Origin: Microbacterium sp. TNHR37B
GTDB lineage: Bacteria; Actinomycetota; Actinomycetes; Actinomycetales; Microbacteriaceae
DNA length: 64,000 nucleotides
Assembly (NCBI RefSeq): GCF_001620065.1
Contig: NZ_LQGV01000001.1
Span: 434,001-498,000 of the forward strand
Reading direction: 5' to 3'
Under the pieces are notes generated by a model. That model was not told the DNA's origin. It saw nothing but the letters and a program-made list of their open reading frames with translations, and did not search any database. Below are positions 18,639 to 25,751 of this stretch, one piece after another. Made by a program: the position numbers and the translations under genes. Position 1 is the stretch's first letter, and every line of letters starts with the position of its first letter.

Positions 18639-20375
18639 ATGAGCACACCCGTGGTCCTCCCCGCGCTCGGCGAGAGCGTCACCGAGGGTACGGTGACCCG
18701 CTGGCTCAAGCAGGTCGGTGACACCGTCCAGGCCGACGAAGGTCTCTTGGAGATCTCGACCGACAAGGTCGACACCGAGATTCCGTCTCCGGTGAGCGGC
18801 GTGATCGAGGAGATACTGGTTCAGGAGGACGAGACCGTCGAGGTCGGCGCCGTCCTCGCCAAGATCGGTGATGGCTCCGGCGCCGCCGGCGCCGACGATG
18901 CCCCCGCGCAGGAGCAGCCCGAGCCCGCAGCCGCCGAGCCCGCGCCGCAACCGGAGCCCGAGCCCGCCGCGCAGCCCCAGCCCGCCGATGACCAGCCCGC
19001 CGCCCCGGCCGCCGGTGGCGATGCGAAGGATGTCGTCCTTCCCGAGCTCGGCGAGAGCGTCACCGAGGGCACCGTCACCCGCTGGCTCAAGCAGGTCGGT
19101 GACGACGTCGCCGTCGACGAGCCGCTGCTGGAGATCTCCACCGACAAGGTCGACACGGAGATCCCCTCGCCCGTCGCTGGGACGCTCCAGGAGATCGTCG
19201 TCGGCGAGGACGAGACGGTCGCCGTCGGCGCTGTGCTGGCGCGGATCGGCTCGGGGGCTCCCGCAGCGCCCGCGCCCGAACCTGCCGCTGCTCCCGCACC
19301 GGCACCGGCAGCGGAGTCCGCTCCGGCTGCTGCCGCTGCCGCCCCGGCTGCTGCCCCCGCTCCGGCTCCTGCCGCCGCCCCCACTCCTGCTCCGGCACCG
19401 GCCCCCGCCGCGGCAGCCGTTCCGTCTTCGCCCTCCGACCCGTCGGCAGACGCGGACGACGACGGCCCCACGTACGTGACCCCGCTCGTGCGTCGCCTCG
19501 CTCAGCAGCAGGGTGTGGACCTGGCGTCGGTGACCGGCACCGGTGTCGGTGGCCGGATTCGCAAGGAAGACGTCCTCAAGGCTGCGGAAAACGCCGCGTC
19601 TGCTCCTTCGAGCGCTCCCGCGTCCGCGGCGCCGGCTGCACCGGCCCGCGAGGTCTCCGATCTGCGCGGAACGACGCAGCCGATGTCGCGTCTGCGCAAG
19701 GTCCTCGCCGAGCGCGCCGTGGCCTCGATGCAGCAGACGGCGCAGCTGACGACGGTGATCGAGGTCGACGTCACGAAGCTGTCCAATTTCCGCGACTCGG
19801 TGAAGGGCACCTTCCAGCAGAAGACCGGAGACAAACTGTCGTTCCTGCCGTTCTTCGCGCTGGCCGCCGCGGAGGCGCTGCAGGCGTACCCGATCATCAA
19901 CGCGACGGTCGATGGCACCGACATCGTCTATCCGGCGACCGAGAACCTTTCGATCGCCGTCGACACGGAGCGCGGACTCCTCACTCCGGTTCTGCGGGAT
20001 GCCGCGTCGAAGAACCTCGCTCAGATCGCTCACGAGATCGCCGACCTCGCCGCGCGGACGCGTGACAACAAGCTCAAGCCGGACGAGCTCGCGGGAGGAA
20101 CGTTCACCCTCACCAACACCGGCTCGCGTGGTGCGCTCTTCGATACTCCCGTCGTCTTCCTGCCGCAGTCCGCAATCCTCGGTACGGGCGTCGTCGTCAA
20201 GCGTCCGGGCGTTGTGAACGTGGACGGCAAGGACGCGATCTCGGTGCGCTCGTACGTGTACCTCGCGCTGTCGTACGACCACCGCACGATCGATGGCGCC
20301 GATGCTGCTCGCTTCCTCGGTGCGGTCAAGTCTCGCCTGGAGGCGGCCGACTTCGAGGGCCAGCTCGGCATCTGA
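18639..20375 (+). CDS. sucB: 2-oxoglutarate dehydrogenase-type E2, dihydrolipoyllysine succinyl-/acetyltransferase
   Basis: A 578-residue E2. Two lipoyl domains (about residues 2-78 and 128-205), each with the lipoylated lysine in STDKVDTE (K43 and K170), are joined by Ala/Pro linkers. An E3-binding domain (about 277-314, [10 protein letters not shown]) and the acyltransferase domain (about 340-578) with catalytic His548 in DHRTIDG follow. In actinobacteria one E2 may serve both pyruvate and 2-oxoglutarate complexes, so the substrate is not certain. ATG 18639 has AAAGGAG about 12 bases upstream, and TAAGCT at 18597-18602 could give it a separate promoter from lpdA. Confidence 0.92.
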   Translation: MSTPVVLPALGESVTEGTVTRWLKQVGDTVQADEGLLEISTDKVDTEIPSPVSGVIEEILVQEDETVEVGAVLAKIGDGSGAAGADDAPAQEQPEPAAAEPAPQPEPEPAAQPQPADDQPAAPAAGGDAKDVVLPELGESVTEGTVTRWLKQVGDDVAVDEPLLEISTDKVDTEIPSPVAGTLQEIVVGEDETVAVGAVLARIGSGAPAAPAPEPAAAPAPAPAAESAPAAAAAAPAAAPAPAPAAAPTPAPAPAPAAAAVPSSPSDPSADADDDGPTYVTPLVRRLAQQQGVDLASVTGTGVGGRIRKEDVLKAAENAASAPSSAPASAAPAAPAREVSDLRGTTQPMSRLRKVLAERAVASMQQTAQLTTVIEVDVTKLSNFRDSVKGTFQQKTGDKLSFLPFFALAAAEALQAYPIINATVDGTDIVYPATENLSIAVDTERGLLTPVLRDAASKNLAQIAHEIADLAARTRDNKLKPDELAGGTFTLTNTGSRGALFDTPVVFLPQSAILGTGVVVKRPGVVNVDGKDAISVRSYVYLALSYDHRTIDGADAARFLGAVKSRLEAADFEGQLGI

Positions 20376-20385
20376 TCCGGCTCCG

Positions 20386-20430
20386 TCATGGCTGGTCCGC
20401 GACGTCGAACACGTCGCGGACCAGCCATGA
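20386..20430. terminator. Perfect 20-bp inverted repeat at convergent gene ends
   Basis: Arms 20386-20405 and 20411-20430 are exactly complementary over 20 bases with a five-base loop (CGAAC). It begins ten bases after the sucB stop and contains the last codons and stop of the convergent pseudokinase-like gene. No T-run follows on either strand, so it would be an I-shaped (U-less) bidirectional terminator of the kind proposed for actinobacteria, or an mRNA 3'-end stabiliser. Confidence 0.75.
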
Positions 20431-21684
20431 GTCGTTCGTGCGGATGATGACGGCGTATTGCGCTGCGTGACCAGGAGCCTCGATACGAAGGACCGCCACG
20501 CCCCCGTAGCGTTCGACCACCGTTGTCGTGCGGTCCGCATCCGGATCGTTCGCCACGCCGCGCGGGAAGGTGTCGCGTGGGTCTTCCACGACGCTCGTGC
20601 CGCACGTCGCCGCGCAGGCGGCGTACGTCTCGATCAGCTGGCTGGCTGTGTGCGCGAGCGTCGATGTGCCCTCCTCCAAGGCGTCGCCCGTCGGCGCGTC
20701 ATCCGCCCGCACCTGGGCCGGGCTATCGCTCGGGGCGGAGCGCGGCGGAGGCGTCGGCGGCGCCGTGGGTCCGTCGTCGCGGGGGATATCGGCGGTCTCG
20801 GTGCCGCCATCGGCCGCCGTGTCGCCGTCGGGCCAGCTCACTCCGATCACGAGCACCGCGGCCATGACCGCCGCTGCCACCAGGAGCGGACGCCGTGAGG
20901 TGCGCGCACGCGTGCGTGGCCGCGCCCGCTCGCTCCGTGCCGACGGAGGCCGCTCGGTCCGCACGATCAGACGGTTGAGCCGTTCGACGATCGGGTGATC
21001 GACGAAGCCGTGCAGCGCGGACGGGAGCCGACCTCGAGCCTCCGAAGCCGCCTCGGACGTCGTCCGTTCCTCGTGAGCGGTGAGGCGGCGTGCAGGAAGC
21101 GAGACGAACTCGGTGACGAGCGGGGTCGGCTCTGCGCCAGCGAACAGTCGAGCCTCCAGCTCCTCCATCGCCGCAGCGTGGCCAGGGGACGCGATCGCGC
21201 CCGATACGTCGCTCAGCACCTCCGCGAGGAGACTCGGCGAGAGTGCGACGAGGTGCGACAACACGTCGCGCGTCGTCTCTCGCCAATCGCCCGGGCCCAC
21301 GCCTGCGAGAACCGGGCGGCCGTCGGAGGTCACCCACCACTCACCCCGCTCCAGGCCGCGCTCGTGCGCGGATGCGCTCCCCCGCAGGATGCTAACGCCG
21401 AGGGTCACGATCTCGCCGTCGTCAAGGCGCGTCCGCCGGCCGAGCCACTCGTCGAGGCGATGAGGGCAATGGGGTACCGCCACGATCGGGCCGTCGTCGG
21501 ACTGGCCGAGGTCGACGGGAGCGAGCAGGTGATCGGCCCCGTCGGCGTCCCAGCAGCGGTCGTCTCGCCACAGCGCGCCCGACGTCCACACCACGGGAGG
21601 GTCACCGGCCACGAGGTCGCCGGGATACGGTGCTTCTGCCGGCCCGAGCCGGCGCAGCGGGCTCGGATGCAACGAATCGGACAT
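20386..21684 (-). CDS. Membrane protein with degenerate protein-kinase-like domain
   Basis: A 432-residue protein of unknown function. Residues ~42-150 look like a decayed Ser/Thr kinase C-lobe: GVSILRGSASAHERGLERGE sits where the catalytic loop is expected but lacks the His-Arg-Asp triad, and RPVLAGVG sits where the DFG loop would be, lacking the Asp. A basic stretch and a single transmembrane helix (about 266-284) follow, then a Pro/Asp-rich external segment and a small C-terminal domain with two Cys (C357, C361). ATG 21684 has GAGACT seven bases upstream. The kinase resemblance is by eye only; it occupies the slot between E2 and DUF4191 often used by lipB-lipA. Confidence 0.6.
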   Translation of the reverse strand: MSDSLHPSPLRRLGPAEAPYPGDLVAGDPPVVWTSGALWRDDRCWDADGADHLLAPVDLGQSDDGPIVAVPHCPHRLDEWLGRRTRLDDGEIVTLGVSILRGSASAHERGLERGEWWVTSDGRPVLAGVGPGDWRETTRDVLSHLVALSPSLLAEVLSDVSGAIASPGHAAAMEELEARLFAGAEPTPLVTEFVSLPARRLTAHEERTTSEAASEARGRLPSALHGFVDHPIVERLNRLIVRTERPPSARSERARPRTRARTSRRPLLVAAAVMAAVLVIGVSWPDGDTAADGGTETADIPRDDGPTAPPTPPPRSAPSDSPAQVRADDAPTGDALEEGTSTLAHTASQLIETYAACAATCGTSVVEDPRDTFPRGVANDPDADRTTTVVERYGGVAVLRIEAPGHAAQYAVIIRTNDSWLVRDVFDVADQP

Positions 21685-21801
21685 GGCAGAGAGTCTCACG
21701 CGCTGGCGCCTCGCGATGACGTCCTCGATCGCCGCCTGTGCACAATCGGCGTGAGGCGCGCGCTGTGACGTCGGCCCCGCGGCGAAGGTAGGCTGGTGCC
21801 C

Positions 21802-22512
21802 ATGTCATCGCGCAGTTCCGCACCCGAGAAGCGGCCCGGTTTCTTCAGCCAGATCCGATCCCTGCTGACCTTCACCAAGGACGTCTATCCTTGGACGCCG
21901 TGGGTGCTCCTGGCGATCCTCGTCGTCGGCGCGACCCTCGGCGTGGTCGCGGGCTTCCTCATCCCGCCGGCTCCGCTGTGGAGCATCATCCTGTGGGGCG
22001 TGACGGGACTCCTTTTCGGACTGCTGGCGGCGATGATCACCCTGACCCGGGTCTCCACGAAGGCGATGTACAAGAAGATCGACGGTGTTCCGGGTGCGGC
22101 CGGGCATGTCCTGTCCACGGGGCTGGGGCGCCGTTGGGTGGCGTCGGACACACCCGTCGGCGTCAACCCGAAGACCCAGGACGCCGTCTATCGCGTCATC
22201 GGACGCGGCGGCGTCGTCATCGTGGGCGAGGGCGCGCGCGGACGGCTGACGCGGCTCATCAACGACGAACGGGTGAAGGTTCAGCGGGTCGCCTCGGGCG
22301 TCCCGGTCCACGTCCTGCACATCGGTCACGGCGAAGGCGACGTGCCGATCGGCAAGCTCGCCTCGACCATCAAGGCGCTCCCGAAGAAGGTCGATCGCGT
22401 CACGATGGCCGCTGTCGTCAAGCGCGTGGACTCGGTGTCCCAGTCGGTGACGTCTCTGCCGATCCCGAAGGGCATCGACCCGATGAAGGCCCGCGCTCAG
22501 CGGCCGCGCTGA
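21802..22512 (+). CDS. DUF4191 family membrane protein
   Basis: A 236-residue protein with two transmembrane helices (about residues 33-54 and 62-83) after a short charged N-terminus containing FFSQIRSLLTFTKD, then a soluble domain with VLSTGLGRRWV and GRGGVVIVGEGARGR. This matches the DUF4191 family, conserved next to the RDD protein and glnA in actinobacteria. Function unknown. ATG 21802 has TAGGCT seven bases upstream, a leaderless pattern. Confidence 0.85.
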   Translation: MSSRSSAPEKRPGFFSQIRSLLTFTKDVYPWTPWVLLAILVVGATLGVVAGFLIPPAPLWSIILWGVTGLLFGLLAAMITLTRVSTKAMYKKIDGVPGAAGHVLSTGLGRRWVASDTPVGVNPKTQDAVYRVIGRGGVVIVGEGARGRLTRLINDERVKVQRVASGVPVHVLHIGHGEGDVPIGKLASTIKALPKKVDRVTMAAVVKRVDSVSQSVTSLPIPKGIDPMKARAQRPR

Positions 22513-22537
22513 CCCGTCTCGCCTCGAGGGAGCCGCT

Positions 22538-22933
22538 CTAGCCGCGGATGAGGATCGTCCCGGCCGCCTTGTCGTGGAGCCCGCGCTGATCGGGGTCCCA
22601 GATCACGGCCGGGATCACGAGGACCAGGAGAGCGGTCCGGACGATCGGCCGCCACAGCCCCACCCATCCTCCGTGCAGGCGCTGCAGCCGGAGGCCGACG
22701 AGGCGGTGTCCGGGACTTCCGCCGAGGGTCGGCAGGAAGAGCACCTGGACGATGGCGAACACCGCGGTCGTCGCGAGGGCGTCGTACGAGAAGAAGGCGA
22801 TCGACACGATCACGGCACATGCCCAGTCGATCGCGAGCGCCGCGATGCGCCTGCCCGGTCGAGCGACGCTCCCCCGGCCTTCGGCGGGCATCCCGAGTCG
22901 TTGGCCGGGGTACGCGTTCTCGGTCGGGGTCAC
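22538..22933 (-). CDS. RDD family membrane protein
   Basis: A 131-residue integral membrane protein with the RDD signature: PGRRIAALAIDWA (conserved Arg and Asp) in the first helix, GGSPGHRLVGLRLQRL in the middle and the late DPDQRGLHDKAAGT motif. Three hydrophobic helices are visible. The family's role is uncertain; some members affect ion transport. GTG 22933 is chosen because TACGCT lies six bases upstream, a leaderless start, and the longer frame runs into the glnA promoter. Convergent with DUF4191 and divergent from glnA. Confidence 0.85.
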   Translation of the reverse strand: MTPTENAYPGQRLGMPAEGRGSVARPGRRIAALAIDWACAVIVSIAFFSYDALATTAVFAIVQVLFLPTLGGSPGHRLVGLRLQRLHGGWVGLWRPIVRTALLVLVIPAVIWDPDQRGLHDKAAGTILIRG

Positions 22934-22956
22934 CGCTCCAGCGTATCGACGTCCGT

Positions 22957-22994
22957 GTAACATGCCCGAAACACAGGAGATACTGCCGGGCAAC
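22957..22994 (+). promoter_or_regulatory. GlnR-like operator of glnA, four half-sites
   Basis: Reading plus strand: GTAAC, six bases, GAAAC, six bases, GATAC, six bases, GCAAC. The exact six-base spacing and sequence fit the actinobacterial GlnR box (gTnAc-n6-GaAAc-n6-GtnAc-n6-GaAAc). It ends ten bases before a -10 candidate TAGGTT at 23005-23010, so a bound regulator would overlap the -35 region. The regulator gene is not in the window, so identity is inferred from the motif. Confidence 0.65.
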
Positions 22995-23062
22995 CCGCCC
23001 TCGCTAGGTTCGGGAGGAGCCTGGCAGCGTCAGGCCGATACCCACCCGATCTTGGAGACTCC

Positions 23063-24487
23063 ATGTTCAAAGATTCATCCGAGGTGCTCAAGTACATCAA
23101 GGACGAGGACGTCAAGTTCCTCGACATCCGTTTCACGGACCTTCCGGGTGTGCAGCAGCACTTCAACATTCCCGCTTCGACCGTCGACGAGGAGTTCTTC
23201 ACCGTCGGTCAGCTCTTCGACGGCTCCTCGATCCGTGGGTTCGCGAACATCCACGAGTCCGACATGCAGTTGATCCCCGACGTCTCCACGGCCTACCTCG
23301 ACCCGTTCCGCGAGGCCAAGACGCTGGTGATGGTCTTCGACATCTACAACCCGCGCAACGGCGAGATCTACGCGAAGGACCCGCGTCAGGTCGCCAAGAA
23401 GGCGGAGAAGTATCTGGCGTCGACCGGCATCGCCGACACGGCATTCTTCGCCCCTGAGGCCGAGTTCTACATCTTCGACGACGTGCGCTACTCGGTGACG
23501 CAGAACGCCAGCTTCTACAGTGTCGACTCCGAAGAAGGCGCCTGGAACACCGGCCGCGAGGAAGAAGGCGGCAACCTCGCCAACAAGACCCCCTACAAGG
23601 GCGGCTACTTCCCCGTCTCCCCCGTCGACAAGACGGCCGACCTCCGTGACGACATCTCGCTGCACCTCATCGACGCGGGCCTGCACCTCGAGCGGGCACA
23701 CCACGAGGTCGGCACCGGTGGACAGCAGGAGATCAACTACCGCTTCGACACCATGGTGCATGCGGCCGACGACATCCTGAAGTTCAAGTACATCGTCAAG
23801 AACGTCGCCGAGCAGTGGGGCAAGGTCGCGACCTTCATGCCCAAGCCGCTCTTCGGCGACAACGGGTCGGGCATGCACACGCACCAGTCGCTGTGGCTGA
23901 ACGGCCAGCCCCTCTTCTATGACGAGAAGGGCTACGGGGGTCTCTCCGACACGGCTCGCTGGTACATCGGGGGCCTCCTGGCCCACGCGCCGGCGGTCCT
24001 GGCCTTCACCAACCCGACGCTGAACTCCTACAAGCGTCTGGTCAAGGGCTACGAGGCGCCGGTGAACCTCGTCTACTCGGCCGGTAACCGCTCGGCGGCC
24101 ATCCGTATCCCCATCACGGGATCCAACCCCAAGGCGAAGCGCATCGAGTTCCGAGCGCCCGATGCCTCGGGAAACCCGTACCTCGCCTTCGCCGCGCAGA
24201 TGATGGCCGGCCTCGACGGCATCAAGAACCGCATCGAGCCGCACGAGCCGGTGGACAAGGACCTCTACGAGCTGCCGCCCGAGGAGGCCAAGAACATCCC
24301 GCAGGTTCCGAACTCGCTGCTGGACTCGCTCGAAGCGCTGCGCGCAGACCACGAGTTCCTGCTCGCGGGTGGCGTGTTCACGCCTGAGCTGATCGAGACC
24401 TGGATCGAGTACAAGATCGAGAACGAGATCAAGCCGCTCGCCGCGCGTCCGCACCCGTTCGAGTACGAGCTGTACTTCGGGGTCTGA
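23063..24487 (+). CDS. glnA: Glutamine synthetase type I (GlnA1)
   Basis: A 474-residue dodecameric enzyme making glutamine from glutamate, ammonia and ATP. Motifs include the beta-grasp start [18 protein letters not shown], the metal-binding [21 protein letters not shown], the ATP-binding [16 protein letters not shown] and [10 protein letters not shown]402 in DLYELPP is the adenylylation site used by GlnE, encoded close by. ATG 23063 has TTGGAG just upstream. Expression is probably nitrogen-controlled through the GlnR-like box, and the gene ends in a strong hairpin terminator. Confidence 0.97.
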   Translation: MFKDSSEVLKYIKDEDVKFLDIRFTDLPGVQQHFNIPASTVDEEFFTVGQLFDGSSIRGFANIHESDMQLIPDVSTAYLDPFREAKTLVMVFDIYNPRNGEIYAKDPRQVAKKAEKYLASTGIADTAFFAPEAEFYIFDDVRYSVTQNASFYSVDSEEGAWNTGREEEGGNLANKTPYKGGYFPVSPVDKTADLRDDISLHLIDAGLHLERAHHEVGTGGQQEINYRFDTMVHAADDILKFKYIVKNVAEQWGKVATFMPKPLFGDNGSGMHTHQSLWLNGQPLFYDEKGYGGLSDTARWYIGGLLAHAPAVLAFTNPTLNSYKRLVKGYEAPVNLVYSAGNRSAAIRIPITGSNPKAKRIEFRAPDASGNPYLAFAAQMMAGLDGIKNRIEPHEPVDKDLYELPPEEAKNIPQVPNSLLDSLEALRADHEFLLAGGVFTPELIETWIEYKIENEIKPLAARPHPFEYELYFGV

Positions 24488-24499
24488 CCACCTGGCGCG

Positions 24500-24535
24500 A
24501 AAGAGCCCTCGGAGGATCACCTCCGGGGGCTCTTT
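24500..24535. terminator. Bidirectional terminator after glnA
   Basis: AAAGAGCCC-TC-GGAGG, loop ATCA, CCTCC-GG-GGGCTCTTT: a 16-bp stem with a single G-T wobble. It ends in TTT in the plus direction and, read from the other side, also in TTT, so it can stop transcription from glnA and from the convergent secreted-protein gene. Confidence 0.9.
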
Positions 24536-24570
24536 CCGTGTGAGATCGTCGGTCCGCGGTGCGCCTCTTG

Positions 24571-25710
24571 TCAGCGGCGCGCCGCGGGCACTTTCGGTGC
24601 CAGGGCCCCGACCGGGCCGGGTACCGGTGGCGGGGTGAGCGCCGTGACGCGGGCGTTCGGCGCGAAGGTCCAGAGCACCGCACCCTTGTCGTTCTGGAGG
24701 CGCCACCAGCCTGCGTACGAGCCGGTGAGGATGTAGGACGTGCCCTTCGCGACCGACAGCCGCCCCTTCGCGCACGACGTGGAGGGTGCCGTGCGAACGG
24801 TCGTCGCATTCGCGATGACGGTCGCGACATCCGCCCGCGTGAGGACCTCAGCGCGCGGAGGAGTTGTGCATGCCCCGATCGTCGACGGCGCGCCCGTCGT
24901 GGTCTTGACGCCCTTGGCGAACCAATCGACGTAGTAGTTGTAGAAGTTGCGATTGCCGTAGCTGGAGCAGGGGTCACCGGACCCGTAGCCTGCCGCGAGG
25001 GCAGAGATGTTGGGCCGGTACGGCGTGTAGTTGTACAGGTTGGCGGTGGCCTGATTCTTGATGAACACCCGGGAGGCTCCGCAGGCCGCATCGGGATGCC
25101 ACTTGATCGTGTTCGTCTGTCCCGCGCGATAGCGGAACGACGAGGGCTTCTGGGTATAGATCTGCATCTGCCGGGCGCCGAGATACACCTGGTTGACGAA
25201 GCCCGCGGCTGCAGCCGCGCACGGCGCAGTGTCGGGACAGTCCTGTCCCATGGCCGCGCGATAGGACCACGCGGTCGGGGCGGTGGCGGTCACGAGACCC
25301 TGTTCCTTCTGCAGCATGACGAGGATCACTCGGGGGCTGATCCCGCAGGCCGCCGCAATGCTGGTGATGATGTCGGCTGCCCGCGCTCTCGTCTGTTTCG
25401 GCAGCGCAGTGCAGTAGGCATCGGCGGCCCGAGCGGGAACGTCGGCCACGAAGTCCTTGAGACATTTCGGCGCCCCTGCGGTTGCGCGGCAGGTGGGCAC
25501 TCTCGCGCGGAGGAAGGTCTGCACCTGGGCCGCCGTCATCGATCGTGCCGAGAAGAACTCGGCATCGCTGATGAGGTATCCGCCATCGCGGATGTTGCCG
25601 GGAAGCGGCGCCGTCGCCGCGGCGGCGGGAGCCGTACCCGACAGGAGGGCGATGACGAGCGCGACGACGACGACCAGGGGACGCTGTGCGCGGTGAAGGA
25701 AACGGGGCAT
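24571..25710 (-). CDS. Secreted protein with lytic-transglycosylase-like region
   Basis: A 379-residue exported protein. The N-terminus (charged MPRFLHRAQRP, hydrophobic core VVVVALVIALLSG, then TAPAAAATA) is a clear Sec signal peptide. The mature part has ISPRVILVMLQKEQGLV, which resembles the helix and catalytic-Glu surroundings of transglycosylase-like muramidases, plus several Cys and Tyr-rich stretches. A C-terminal domain of about 60 residues containing SYAGWWRLQNDKGAVLW looks SH3-like and might bind the cell wall. Peptidoglycan hydrolysis is an inference from these features. ATG 25710 chosen to give the signal peptide. Confidence 0.65.
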   Translation of the reverse strand: MPRFLHRAQRPLVVVVALVIALLSGTAPAAAATAPLPGNIRDGGYLISDAEFFSARSMTAAQVQTFLRARVPTCRATAGAPKCLKDFVADVPARAADAYCTALPKQTRARAADIITSIAAACGISPRVILVMLQKEQGLVTATAPTAWSYRAAMGQDCPDTAPCAAAAAGFVNQVYLGARQMQIYTQKPSSFRYRAGQTNTIKWHPDAACGASRVFIKNQATANLYNYTPYRPNISALAAGYGSGDPCSSYGNRNFYNYYVDWFAKGVKTTTGAPSTIGACTTPPRAEVLTRADVATVIANATTVRTAPSTSCAKGRLSVAKGTSYILTGSYAGWWRLQNDKGAVLWTFAPNARVTALTPPPVPGPVGALAPKVPAARR

Positions 25711-25751
25711 CTCCCTGCCGATGCTATCGGTCGGGAGGGTGCGTCTCGCGG

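Noticed and set aside
16938..20540. Minus-strand frame spanning lpdA and sucB
   Set aside because: Shadow of two real genes; its long Gly/Ser/Arg-rich middle is the reverse of the Ala/Pro linkers of E2.
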